64,000 nt of DNA from Arthrobacter sp. NicSoilC5 (GCF_019977395.1 NZ_AP024660.1:4464001-4528000); one strand, 5' to 3'. Positions 9,772 through 18,409 are shown, counted from the first letter of the stretch. Notes: generated from the sequence alone by a model not told the origin. Program-made: numbers and translations.

Positions 9772-10983
9772 ATGAGCACCTTGATCACCAACATCGCCGA
9801 GCTGATGACGCAGGACCTGGAACACCGGGTTTTGAAGGACGCGGCGGTGGTGGTCGAGGGCGAACGGATCTCCTGGATTGGGGCAGCGGCCGATGCTCCC
9901 GCCGCGGATGACAGGGTCGATGCCGGCGGCCGTGCCATGCTGCCGGGGTGGGTGGACTCGCACAGCCACCTGCTGTTCGCCGGGGACCGCACCGCAGAAT
10001 TCGAGGCACGGATGGCGGGGGAGGCCTACGCCGCCGGCGGCATCGCCGTCACCATGAACGCGACGCGTGCCACGTCCGATTTCGACCTCACCCGCCTGGC
10101 CATGGGGCGGGTGGCCGAGGCCGTATCCCAGGGCACCACTTACCTGGAAACCAAGACCGGCTATGGACTGGACGTTGAGCATGAGGCCCGGAGCGCGCGC
10201 ATTGCCTCCACCATCGCGGACCAGGTGACCTACCTCGGCGCGCACCTGGTGCCTGCCGGGCAGGATCCGGAGGCTTATACGGACCTGGTCTGCGGGCCGA
10301 TGCTCGCCGCGGTCCGCCCGTACGTCCAGTGGGCTGACGTCTTCTGCGAGGAGGGCGCGTTCAACGCGGAGCAGTCACGCCGTGTGCTGGTGGCCTGCCG
10401 TGACGCCGGGCTGGGGCTGCGCGTGCACGGCAACCAGCTCGGTGAAGGCCCCGGTGTGCAGCTCGCCGTGGAGCTGGGCGCGGCCAGCGTGGACCACGTC
10501 AACTACCTTGCAGCGCAGGATGTGAAAGCGCTGGCTGCGTCCTGGTCGGGCTGGGACCCTGCCGTGGGGACGGGGGAGCGGGGCACTGTTGCCACCTGCC
10601 TTCCTGCCTGCGACCTGTCCACCCGCCAGCCGTTGGCCCCCGCCCGCGAACTCCTCGACGCCGGTGTGCAGGTGGCCTTGGCATCCAATTGCAACCCGGG
10701 CACGTCGTACACCAGTTCCATGGCTTTCTGCGTGACGACGGCCGTGCTCCAGATGCGCCTCAGCGTGCACGAGGCTGTCCGTGCCGCCACCTACGGCGGC
10801 GCGCTGGCGTTGCACAAGGAAGCCGGGCGGGATGCCGACGGCGAACGCGCCGTGGGGTCCATCGCCGTCGGACACCGGGCCGACCTGCACTTACTGAACG
10901 CACCGTCCGCGACGCACCTCGCTTACCGGCCGGGGATGCCGCTGACGTACGCTGTGTGGCGGGCCGGAACCCGGGAACGGTAA
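9772..10983 (+). CDS. hutI: Imidazolonepropionase-like amidohydrolase
   Basis: A 403-residue amidohydrolase matching HutI, which opens the imidazolone ring in histidine degradation. The metal-binding DSHSHLLFAGDR, the HutI-specific ETKTGYGL motif, VHGNQL and VDHVNYL are all present. The motif that normally reads A-T/S-D-x-N-P-G is ALASNCNPG here, so Asn (codon AAT) stands where the active-site Asp is expected. No hutH or hutU is in the window. The start ATG at 9772 has only weak AAG spacing. It may be a true HutI variant or a relative with another substrate. Confidence 0.75.
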   Translation: MSTLITNIAELMTQDLEHRVLKDAAVVVEGERISWIGAAADAPAADDRVDAGGRAMLPGWVDSHSHLLFAGDRTAEFEARMAGEAYAAGGIAVTMNATRATSDFDLTRLAMGRVAEAVSQGTTYLETKTGYGLDVEHEARSARIASTIADQVTYLGAHLVPAGQDPEAYTDLVCGPMLAAVRPYVQWADVFCEEGAFNAEQSRRVLVACRDAGLGLRVHGNQLGEGPGVQLAVELGAASVDHVNYLAAQDVKALAASWSGWDPAVGTGERGTVATCLPACDLSTRQPLAPARELLDAGVQVALASNCNPGTSYTSSMAFCVTTAVLQMRLSVHEAVRAATYGGALALHKEAGRDADGERAVGSIAVGHRADLHLLNAPSATHLAYRPGMPLTYAVWRAGTRER

Positions 10984-11004
10984 TCATAGGCGCCACTTTG
11001 ATTG

Positions 11005-11038
11005 TTCCTGATTGTTTCCCTAGGGTTATAATCAGGAA
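11005..11038. promoter_or_regulatory. DeoR-type operator and promoter
   Basis: A perfect -10 TATAAT lies at 11027-11032. It is flanked by an exact inverted repeat, TTCCTGATT (11005-11013) and AATCAGGAA (11030-11038), the second arm overlapping the -10. The 8-mer TGATTGTT also repeats with a 10-bp period at 10999 and 11009. This fits autoregulation by the DeoR protein encoded just downstream. Confidence 0.6.
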
Positions 11039-11082
11039 ACGTCATCAGGAGTGGTGGCTGATGTATCGAAAGGCCCGCTTGT

Positions 11083-11871
11083 ATGACGCGTACCGACCGG
11101 CTGACAGCGATTCTTGACCTGCTGGCCAGGACCGGGCAGGTGGAGGTTGACGAGATCGTCAGCACCCTCAACGTTTCCCCTGCCACAGCCCGGCGCGACC
11201 TGGACAGCCTTGCCAAGCGACGCCTGTTGACGCGGACCCGCGGCGGCGCCACCACGGGCGCCCTCGCATACGACCTGCCCGGACGTTACAACCGCGACGA
11301 CCATGCCGAAGCCAAGGAACAGATCGCGCAGTGCGCCTCTGCCTTGATTCGGCCGGGTGCGGTGATCGGTCTCTGCGGTGGCACCACCAGCACCGCCCTT
11401 GCGCAGATCCTGGCCACCCGCGAGGACCTGAACGCACCCTCCAACCAGCCGACGCTGACAGTGGTGACCAATGCCATCAACATCGCCGGCCAGCTGGCGG
11501 TGCGGCCCAACATCAAGGTGATGGTGACCGGCGGCATCCTGAACCCACGCTCGTATGAACTCGTGGGCCCTTACACGGACATCATCATGCAGAAGGTGGT
11601 GCTGGACATCGCCTTCATCGGTGTCAACGGCATCGATCCGGAGGTGGGACCCACCAACACGGGGGAGGGGGAAGCCTCTGTCAACGCCTTGCTGGCTTCC
11701 CGCGCAAGGGTGTCCTACGTCCTGGCTGATTCCTCCAAAGTTGGCGTGCGGGCTTTTGCCACCATGGATGGCTATGACTTCACCCGGCTGATCACCGATT
11801 CCGGCATTTCTGCGCGCGACAAGGCAGCGTTCGAAGCCAACGGCACGGAAGTGATCGTCGCACCCGCCTAA
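11083..11871 (+). CDS. DeoR/GlpR-family transcriptional regulator
   Basis: A 262-residue repressor-type protein. An N-terminal DeoR helix-turn-helix (RLTAILDLLARTGQVEVDEI, then SPATARRDLDSLAKRRL) is followed by the sugar-phosphate-sensing DeoR C-terminal domain (GLCGGTTSTALAQ, then VTGGILNPRSYELVGP). Family members respond to phosphorylated sugars or polyols. No sugar genes adjoin it, so its regulon lies elsewhere; self-control is suggested by the inverted repeat over its own -10. A GAAAGG ribosome site lies about 10 bases before the ATG. Confidence 0.88.
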   Translation: MTRTDRLTAILDLLARTGQVEVDEIVSTLNVSPATARRDLDSLAKRRLLTRTRGGATTGALAYDLPGRYNRDDHAEAKEQIAQCASALIRPGAVIGLCGGTTSTALAQILATREDLNAPSNQPTLTVVTNAINIAGQLAVRPNIKVMVTGGILNPRSYELVGPYTDIIMQKVVLDIAFIGVNGIDPEVGPTNTGEGEASVNALLASRARVSYVLADSSKVGVRAFATMDGYDFTRLITDSGISARDKAAFEANGTEVIVAPA

Positions 11872-11963
11872 ACCCCTTGGGCGGTGCGCGGCCCGCGTGC
11901 CGTGCTGTCCAACATCTGCCGCTCCATCAGGCCGGATCCAGAAACTGAAGGCAAGATGGGAAC

Positions 11964-12743
11964 ATGCTGGTTCCCTCCCGCCGTCGACTGCGGCTCGAAG
12001 TCTGGATCGTCCTGGGCCTGTCCCTGGGCCAGTCCGCTGTCTACTCCGTGGTGCAGCTGCTCGACAAGATGACCCGCGCCCCGCTGGCCGAGGGCACCTC
12101 CACCCTGAACCGGTCGCAGAGCACCCGCGAGTACTTCGACCTCACCTACCAGCTGCTGGATATCATCTTTGCGCTGGTTCCAGTACTGCTGGTTCTCTAC
12201 TTCCTCACCGACCAGCGGCAGGCTTCGCCCGGCAACGCACGCAACTCCGGTTCGGCATTCCAAAAGCTCGGATTCAACTTCGCCCGGCCCGGGAGGGACC
12301 TCCTGCAGGGCGTCGGGCTCGCCGCGCTGATTGGCATACCGTCCCTGGGGCTTTACGCGGCCGGCCGGGCCCTCGGCATCACCACCGCCATCATTCCCAG
12401 CGCACTGGACTCGTATTGGTGGACTGTTCCGGTCCTGATCCTGTCGGCGATGCGCCACGCGGTGCTCGAGGAAGTCATTGTGGTGGGCTACCTCCTGGAC
12501 CGCTTCGGCAAGTTCGGCTGGAGCACGCCCCTCGCCATCGCCGTCAGCTCGCTGCTGCGTGGCAGCTACCACCTCTACCAGGGCTTCGGTCCCTTCATTG
12601 GAAACGCGGTGATGGGGGTGGTCTTCGCCTGGCTCTACACCCGTACCAAGCGCGTCATGCCATTGGTCATCGCCCACGCGCTGCTGGACATTGTGGCATT
12701 CGTCGGCTTCAGCCTCTTCGGTAAGGCCGTGGGGCTGGGATAG
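11964..12743 (+). CDS. CPBP-family intramembrane metalloprotease homologue
   Basis: A 259-residue protein with about six to eight hydrophobic segments and the CPBP/Abi core: the glutamate pair in LEEVIVVGY, a His in RGSYHLYQG and the distal HALLD. The Arg of the usual EExxxR first motif is not at its normal place. Relatives act as membrane proteases or have lost activity; functions range from protein processing to bacteriocin self-immunity. Nothing nearby points to a substrate. The start ATG is preceded by a weak AAGG. Confidence 0.78.
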   Translation: MLVPSRRRLRLEVWIVLGLSLGQSAVYSVVQLLDKMTRAPLAEGTSTLNRSQSTREYFDLTYQLLDIIFALVPVLLVLYFLTDQRQASPGNARNSGSAFQKLGFNFARPGRDLLQGVGLAALIGIPSLGLYAAGRALGITTAIIPSALDSYWWTVPVLILSAMRHAVLEEVIVVGYLLDRFGKFGWSTPLAIAVSSLLRGSYHLYQGFGPFIGNAVMGVVFAWLYTRTKRVMPLVIAHALLDIVAFVGFSLFGKAVGLG

Positions 12744-12828
12744 CGCCGCCGAGGCCTGGCAGTGGGACTTAGGGGCTACCTGAGCGGCACAAGTGCTGTG
12801 TCCCCGCAATGCCCAACACCACCCACAT

Positions 12829-14616
12829 TCACATGCCCAGCAGCAGCTGCCAGTCCGCCTGCGGGTCAGCGGGCAGCTCGAAAAACTTTGCATGGAACTC
12901 ATCCCACAAGGGATCAGTGGGGCAAAGCTCGCTGGGGTCCACCATGTTCTCACCTGGCGGTTCTTCGACAGGCGGATCAGGCCACACCGGCATCCCCGCA
13001 AGGAACTCTTGCCACAACGGATCCTCCGATAGGTGCGGCCCGCGCCATGGTGGCGCCGTAGTCAGCGGAACGGTGTCACTAAGCCGGGCAGTGTCATCAA
13101 GTCCAGCCATGGATCCGGGCCGAGCTGATGCTTCGACGGGCGCCGCAACAGCATCGACCGGCAAGCTTCCCGATGGCCACTGGGCCGGTTCGGGGTCGGG
13201 GTGTTCTGGGTTGTAGTGCCTGCCTGTGGGTGAGGTCCAGCCGGGTGGTTCATTCTTGTTGGCCGGATCTGGCGTCCATCTGGTGTGGTGTTTGAGCCGG
13301 TGGTGTTTGGGGCAGAGTTGGGCCAGGTTGCTGACGTTGGTGGTGCCGCCGTGTTGCCACGCTTGTAGGTGGTCGGTTTCGTTGTCGGGGGTGCGGTTGG
13401 TGCAGCCGGGGAATGTGCATTTGGTGTCGCGCATCCTGATCCAGCGTTTGATGGCCTCGGTGAGCCGGTAGTTTTTCCGGCCGATCTCCAGTGGTGCCCC
13501 GTCGCGGGGGTCGATCAGGACCCGGTAGAACGATTCCGCCCCGTCGGCGACAAGTTTCCGTGCCATGGACGCCGGGATTGGTCCGAAGCCGTCCAGTAAG
13601 GCGGGTTCGTCGGTGGCTCCGAGGAGGGCGAACACGGGCACGGTGACCAGGACATCGGCCCGCGGCGCAGGGACCTTCCCGACCCCGGTGACACCCTCCG
13701 TGCCCTGAATGCCGAGGCCGGGACCGTCTTCCTCGGCGTGGCCGGCGCCGAGGAGCAGCGATGCTGCGATGTCGGGGCGGAGTTGGGTAAGGGTGCGGGG
13801 TTCGTCTGGTCCCTGGAGGCCGCGGGCGGTCGCGGTGGTCCGGTTCCAGATAGCGCACGCGGTGTCCCCGGGCAAGTAGAGGGAGATCCAGGCCATACCG
13901 TCCTTGTCCGGGGTGTATTCCATCCGCCGGTCAGCCACACCCTTTACATGGCGCTTCTCGATCGAGTCGGGGTGGTGGCGTTCCCGCCAACCACGCACCT
14001 TCGCCCGGAACCGGGACGGAACAAGCTCGCCGGGGGCCGCGCCGCGGGCGGGCTGGGGTGCAGCCGGGTCGAAGAAGTGCGCCACCAACGCCAGGGCGCC
14101 CTCGGTGGTGAGGCCTTCAGTCTCATCGGCGACAATCCGGGCGTGCTGCCAGGACATGTCCCCGGCGGACAGTGCATCGAACACCAGCGGCAGGGAGCAG
14201 ATCCGGCGTGAGTGCTCCACCAAAGCGCCCGCGGCCGCCGAGCTGATGGTCAGCACCCCGGCGATCTCCTCCACCACCGACATGTCCGCGTAAGTGCGGT
14301 CCTGGACAGTGGCGTCCGGCGGCGTCATCGCCTGCTGGAAGGCAACGGCTTCGGCAGTATCCAGCGCCTTCATCGCGGCGAGCTGCGCCTCCAGCCGGGC
14401 CGCAACCTCCAGCCGTTCCAGCCGGATCTCATACCGCCGTTGAAGCACGTCAACACGGGAACCAATGCCGGCGCCGGCAGCCAGGGAAGTATCTTCGAAA
14501 TCCAGCGCATCGATGGCAGCAACAGAGGCACGAACACCCTCCAAAACCACCTCAACACCACCGCTGATTCCCATGCCCACATCATCCAACGAGGCACTGA
14601 CATCCAAAGTGTGCAC
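12829..14616 (-). CDS. DUF222 / HNH-endonuclease-domain protein (13E12-type repeat family)
   Basis: A 595-residue protein with a large N-terminal DUF222 domain (about residues 20-380) and an HNH zinc-finger nuclease domain (about 390-440: CTFPGC, then ETDHLQAWQHGGTTNVSN, then CPKHH). These proteins occur in many scattered copies in actinobacterial genomes; their role is unknown. The C-terminal tail is Pro/Asp-rich and holds two copies of a DPLWxEF motif. Base composition looks slightly more T-rich than neighbours around the HNH region. The start is a GTG without a clear ribosome site and could lie a little further in. Confidence 0.85.
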   Translation of the reverse strand: MHTLDVSASLDDVGMGISGGVEVVLEGVRASVAAIDALDFEDTSLAAGAGIGSRVDVLQRRYEIRLERLEVAARLEAQLAAMKALDTAEAVAFQQAMTPPDATVQDRTYADMSVVEEIAGVLTISSAAAGALVEHSRRICSLPLVFDALSAGDMSWQHARIVADETEGLTTEGALALVAHFFDPAAPQPARGAAPGELVPSRFRAKVRGWRERHHPDSIEKRHVKGVADRRMEYTPDKDGMAWISLYLPGDTACAIWNRTTATARGLQGPDEPRTLTQLRPDIAASLLLGAGHAEEDGPGLGIQGTEGVTGVGKVPAPRADVLVTVPVFALLGATDEPALLDGFGPIPASMARKLVADGAESFYRVLIDPRDGAPLEIGRKNYRLTEAIKRWIRMRDTKCTFPGCTNRTPDNETDHLQAWQHGGTTNVSNLAQLCPKHHRLKHHTRWTPDPANKNEPPGWTSPTGRHYNPEHPDPEPAQWPSGSLPVDAVAAPVEASARPGSMAGLDDTARLSDTVPLTTAPPWRGPHLSEDPLWQEFLAGMPVWPDPPVEEPPGENMVDPSELCPTDPLWDEFHAKFFELPADPQADWQLLLGM

Positions 14617-14669
14617 GGTTCATGCTGGCGTCCTTCATAGCGGCGCAGGGGGCAGCTTCTTAAATTAAT

Positions 14670-14719
14670 TCGGCCGCCATTGGGTGGTGACGCCGTTGTC
14701 ACCACCCAATGGCGGCCGA
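14670..14719. repeat. Perfect 22-bp inverted repeat
   Basis: Arms 14670-14691 (starting TCGGCCGCCATTGG) and 14698-14719 are exact complements around a 6-nt loop. It lies between the end of the VOC gene and the start of the DUF222/HNH gene, both on the minus strand. It could terminate the first or be an operator or cruciform before the second. Confidence 0.8.
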
Positions 14720-14780
14720 AGTTTGCCCGGGCACAACCCGGGGACCTCCCCGAAGTGATCCGGGGAGGAACGGGGGAGGG

Positions 14781-15419
14781 TCAGATGGTGACGGCTCCGT
14801 TGGCGGTTTCAAAGGTGACCGAGAGGATGCCCGGGGTTCCGTGCGGGGCGACCCACTCCACCGCAACGTCCTCGAGCGGCTTCTCCACCGGCTCACCCAG
14901 CCACTCGGTGACGCGCGAGGCGGAACCGGCGATGGTCAGGCAGCTCATCTTGAGGTTGCTCTCGTACGCGTGGGACGGGTGGAGCGAGGGATCGCCCTCC
15001 CACTTGAGCATGTACGGCACCTGGGGATCGGCGATGAGGCCCAGGATGCCAATCTGCTTCCAGACCAGTTCGCGGCCGTCCGGGAACTTGCGGTTGCCGT
15101 TCACGGCGGCGCGGCCCAGGCGTTCCTCGAAGGGGGCGAGGTCGTCCACTTCGACGCACCAGCCCATCCAGCCGCCACCAGCAGCGGAGCGGGCACGTAC
15201 TGCCTGTCCGAACGGTGCCTTGTCCGATGCCGGGTGGTCCAGGACCTCAACGACTTCGAGGTACTTGTGGCCGGCGAGCGGGATGATCATATTCCGGGTT
15301 CCGAAGCGGGGGTGTACGCCACCCTTCACTGCCTCAACGCCGAGGGCAGTTGCAATACGTTCGGTAGTGGCCGCGAGGCCATCGTGTTCACAGGCGTAAG
15401 AGACGTGATCCATGCGCAT
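14781..15419 (-). CDS. VOC-superfamily (glyoxalase-3-like) protein
   Basis: A 212-residue protein starting MRMDHVSYACEHDGLAATTE, the opening of glyoxalase-like VOC domains, followed by conserved-looking GTRNMIIPLAGHKYLEVVEV. Residues about 5-130 form the VOC fold; the rest is an extension ending in a second beta-alpha unit. VOC proteins are metal enzymes or binding proteins for small ligands. The substrate is unknown. A GTG 15 codons upstream (15464) is possible but has poor ribosome-site spacing. It is divergent from the riboswitch-controlled metY gene. Confidence 0.75.
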   Translation of the reverse strand: MRMDHVSYACEHDGLAATTERIATALGVEAVKGGVHPRFGTRNMIIPLAGHKYLEVVEVLDHPASDKAPFGQAVRARSAAGGGWMGWCVEVDDLAPFEERLGRAAVNGNRKFPDGRELVWKQIGILGLIADPQVPYMLKWEGDPSLHPSHAYESNLKMSCLTIAGSASRVTEWLGEPVEKPLEDVAVEWVAPHGTPGILSVTFETANGAVTI

Positions 15420-15577
15420 GCGAACATCTTGGCACTTTGTGATCAGGCTCTCAGCTAAGGGCACCCTTACTAGTATTTGTGGCGCCCGGCGCCCCCGTTA
15501 TTCGGCCGAGACAGTGGCCGGAAGACCATGTTCGTCACAATGCTGTCCACGGCAACCGTCCGGTTCCTAGACTGGGC

Positions 15578-15662
15578 CCAGGTCATGAGTGCCAGCGCCA
15601 AGCCCCGGCTCGCTGGCCGGCAACCCTCCATCCGCGGTGGGGTGCCCCGGGTGAAGACCTGG
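15578..15662 (+). ncRNA. SAM-IV-type riboswitch upstream of metY
   Basis: The RNA is bounded by a closing stem, CCAGGTC (15578-15584) and GACCTGG (15656-15662). It contains the core ATGAGTGCCAGC, GGCAACCCTCC and GGGGTGCCCCGGGTGA characteristic of the SAM-IV class, which binds S-adenosylmethionine. A putative -10 TAGACT lies at 15568-15573 with TGTCCA 18 bp before it. A second hairpin (15663-15683) follows and is probably part of the expression platform. High SAM should lower MetY synthesis. Confidence 0.88.
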
Positions 15663-15739
15663 CTCCCCGGCAACAGCCGGGAGCAAGCGCGGCCCGTACT
15701 GCCGGTGAGCATGCCGGGCCCATGTCAAAGGAGATTTGG

Positions 15740-17062
15740 ATGTCCAACGGATGGTCCTTCGAAACCCGCCAGATCCACGCAGGCCAGGCGGCGGACAGCG
15801 CCACGGGGGCCCGCGCCCTGCCTATCTACCAGACCACGTCATTCGTGTTTCCCAGCGCTGAAAGCGCCGCCAACCGTTTTGCCCTGGCTGAACTTGCGCC
15901 CATCTATACCCGCATCGGCAATCCCACCCAGGATGCCGTCGAGCAACGGATTGCCAGCCTCGAAGGAGGCCTGGCCGCGCTGCTGCTGAGCTCCGGGCAG
16001 GCCGCCGAAACCTTCGCTGTCCTGAACATCGCCGAGGCAGGCGACCACATCGTGGCCAGCCCCAGCCTTTACGGCGGAACCTACAACCTGTTTGCGCACA
16101 CGCTGAAGAAGTTCGGCATCTCGGTGACCTTCGTGGCCGATCCGGACAACCTGGACCAGTGGCGCGATGCCGTGCAGCCCAACACCAAGCTCTTCTTCGG
16201 TGAAGTGGTGTCCAACCCGCGCCAGGACGTCCTGGATATTGAAGGCATCTCCGAGGTGGCCCACCAGGCCGGGGTTCCGCTCATTGTGGACAACACCTTG
16301 TCCACGCCGTACCTGATCCGCCCGCTGGAGTGGGGTGCGGATATTGTCCTGCACTCGGCCACCAAGTACCTGGGCGGCCACGGCTCGGCCATCGCCGGTG
16401 TCATCGTCGATTCCGGCAAGTTCGATTTCGGCAAGGATCCGGAGCGGTTCCCCGGCTTCAACACCCCGGACCCCACGTACAACGGCCTGGTCTACGCCCG
16501 CGATCTCGGTGAAGGCGGCGCACTCGGCGCCAACCTCTCCTACATCCTCAAGGCCCGTGTGCAGTTGCTGCGCGACCTCGGCTCAGCCGTCTCGCCCTTC
16601 AACGCGTTCCTGATTTCCCAGGGCCTGGAGACGTTGAGCCTGCGGGTGGAGCGCCACGTTGCGAACGCCACGGAAGTGGCGCGCTGGCTGGAGGCAAGGG
16701 ACGACGTCGAATCCGTCGCCTACGCGGGGCTGCCCTCCAGCCCCTGGTACGAGCGTGGCCGCAAGTACGGACCCAAGGGGACGGGCGCCGTCGTGGCCTT
16801 CAACCTGGCCGGCGGGGCAGAGGCGGGCAAGCGCTTCGTCGACGCCCTGGAGCTGCATTCCCACGTGGCCAACATCGGCGACGTCCGCTCCCTGGTCATC
16901 CACCCCGCGTCCACCACGCACAGCCAGCTCTCGCCGGAGCAGCAGGTTGTGGCCGGCGTGCACCCGGGCCTGGTCCGGCTTTCCGTTGGCCTGGAGCACA
17001 TCGACGACATCCTGGCCGACCTGGAGGCAGGCTTCCGGGCAGCCAAGGGCGCCGACGCGTAG
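15740..17062 (+). CDS. metY: O-acetylhomoserine sulfhydrylase (aminocarboxypropyltransferase)
   Basis: A 440-residue Cys/Met-metabolism PLP enzyme that makes homocysteine directly from O-acetylhomoserine and sulfide. It opens with SNGWSFETRQIHAGQ and has the PLP lysine in LHSATKYLGGHGS; the roughly 430-440 length separates MetY from shorter MetB/MetZ forms. The start at 15740 has AAAGGAG six bases upstream; an in-frame ATG at 15722 is less well placed. Its substrate is made by MetX, encoded next. Control is by the SAM-IV riboswitch in its leader. Confidence 0.95.
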   Translation: MSNGWSFETRQIHAGQAADSATGARALPIYQTTSFVFPSAESAANRFALAELAPIYTRIGNPTQDAVEQRIASLEGGLAALLLSSGQAAETFAVLNIAEAGDHIVASPSLYGGTYNLFAHTLKKFGISVTFVADPDNLDQWRDAVQPNTKLFFGEVVSNPRQDVLDIEGISEVAHQAGVPLIVDNTLSTPYLIRPLEWGADIVLHSATKYLGGHGSAIAGVIVDSGKFDFGKDPERFPGFNTPDPTYNGLVYARDLGEGGALGANLSYILKARVQLLRDLGSAVSPFNAFLISQGLETLSLRVERHVANATEVARWLEARDDVESVAYAGLPSSPWYERGRKYGPKGTGAVVAFNLAGGAEAGKRFVDALELHSHVANIGDVRSLVIHPASTTHSQLSPEQQVVAGVHPGLVRLSVGLEHIDDILADLEAGFRAAKGADA

Positions 17063-17162
17063 CCCCAAACGCGAGCGTCGCAGCATGTGCCGGCCGGCGA
17101 ACCGGGAAGTCACAACCAGTCATACTCTTGGCCTGGAGTGGGGGGTGTTTCGTACACTCGAA

Positions 17163-17270
17163 CCAGGTCATGAGTGCCAGTGACAGCCCCGGCTTGCTGG
17201 CCGGCAACCCTCCATCCGCGGTGGGGTGCCCCGGGTGAGGACCTGGCCTGCCGGTCAGACGACGGCAGGC
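17163..17270 (+). ncRNA. SAM-IV-type riboswitch upstream of metX
   Basis: A near-copy of the metY leader RNA: closing stem CCAGGTC (17163-17169) with GACCTGG (17240-17246) around the same conserved core. A perfect 8-bp hairpin, GCCTGCCG (17246-17253) and CGGCAGGC (17263-17270), abuts the closing stem and shares its last G, so the two compete at that base. There is no T-run after it, so control may act on translation or through another fold. A putative -10 TACACT is at 17153-17158. Confidence 0.88.
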
Positions 17271-17293
17271 AAGCGCGTAGAAGAGGTCTTGCC

Positions 17294-18409
17294 ATGACGG
17301 TTACCGTCGCCCGAACCACCATCCCCCAACACGGAATCGTCCGTTACGCCTCCATCGGGGGACTGGAACTCGAAGCCGGGGGATACCTCCCGGACGTCAC
17401 CCTGGCCTACGAAACCTGGGGGACGCTCAACGCGGACGCCAGCAACGCCATCCTGATCGAGCATGCGCTGACCGGCAGCACCCACGTGACCCGCGGCGAC
17501 ACCGACGAAGAAGGCTGGTGGGAACAGCTGGCCGGCCCCGGCGCTCCCGTGGACACGGACCGCTTCTTCGTGGTGTCCATCAATATCGTTGGCGGCTGCT
17601 ACGGATCTACGGGCCCGTCATCGCCCGCGCCGGACGGAAAGCCCTGGGGCTCCAGGTTTCCCCTCGTCACGCTGCGCGACAGCACCGTTGCCGAGGCAAG
17701 GCTCGCGGACCAGCTGGGCATCAAGAGCTGGTTCGCCGTCCTCGGCGGATCCATGGGCGGCGCCCGCGCCCTGGAATGGGCGGTGACGTACCCGGAAAGG
17801 GTGCAGCGCTGCGCGGTGATCTCCGTGGGAGCCGCCAGTACTGCCGAACAGATTGCCTTCGCGCAGGCCCAAACGCTGGCCATCCGGCAGGACCCCAATT
17901 TCAACGGCGGGGACTACTACGGCGGTCCGTGCCCGGAAGACGGGCTGGCGCTCGCCCGGCGCATCGCCCACATCACCTACCGGTCGGCTGCCGAACTGGA
18001 AGGCCGCTTCGGCCGGGCACCCCAGGCGCCCGAGTCGCCCCTGCAGGGGGAAGTTCTTGCCTCCCGCGGCCGCTACCAGGTGGAAAGCTACCTGGACCAC
18101 CAGGGCAACAAGCTGGTGAAGCGCTTCGATGCCAACAGCTATATCGCCCTGACCGAGGCACTGATGAGCCACGATGTGTGCCGGGGACGGGGAACCTTGA
18201 CCGAAACCCTCGCCGCCTCCACGGCACGGTTCTTCGTGGCCGCCGTCGACTCGGACCGGCTCTATTTTCCGTCGCAGTCCCACGAACTGGCCCAGGCGCT
18301 GCCCGGGGACGTGGACGTCCATGTCATCCAGGCACCGATCGGGCACGACGGGTTCCTCACCGAGATCGGGCAGTTGGGCGGCCGGCTGCGGAACAGCTTC
18401 CTGGTCTAG
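17294..18409 (+). CDS. metX: Homoserine O-acetyltransferase
   Basis: A 371-residue alpha/beta-hydrolase-fold enzyme that acetylates homoserine with acetyl-CoA, the entry step to methionine. The nucleophile elbow GGSMGGARALEW, the VDSDRLYFP aspartate region and the GHDGFL histidine make the triad. LIEHALTGSTHV and NIVGGCYGSTGP are MetX hallmarks. The ATG at 17294 follows AGAAGAGG; the frame is open 40 codons upstream only through the riboswitch. Although it lies just after metY it has its own SAM-IV riboswitch, so each gene is separately controlled by SAM. Confidence 0.96.
   Translation: MTVTVARTTIPQHGIVRYASIGGLELEAGGYLPDVTLAYETWGTLNADASNAILIEHALTGSTHVTRGDTDEEGWWEQLAGPGAPVDTDRFFVVSINIVGGCYGSTGPSSPAPDGKPWGSRFPLVTLRDSTVAEARLADQLGIKSWFAVLGGSMGGARALEWAVTYPERVQRCAVISVGAASTAEQIAFAQAQTLAIRQDPNFNGGDYYGGPCPEDGLALARRIAHITYRSAAELEGRFGRAPQAPESPLQGEVLASRGRYQVESYLDHQGNKLVKRFDANSYIALTEALMSHDVCRGRGTLTETLAASTARFFVAAVDSDRLYFPSQSHELAQALPGDVDVHVIQAPIGHDGFLTEIGQLGGRLRNSFLV

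Noticed and set aside
11964..12743. CPBP protease considered as a bacteriocin immunity protein
   Set aside because: There is no precursor peptide, modification enzyme or exporter next to it.
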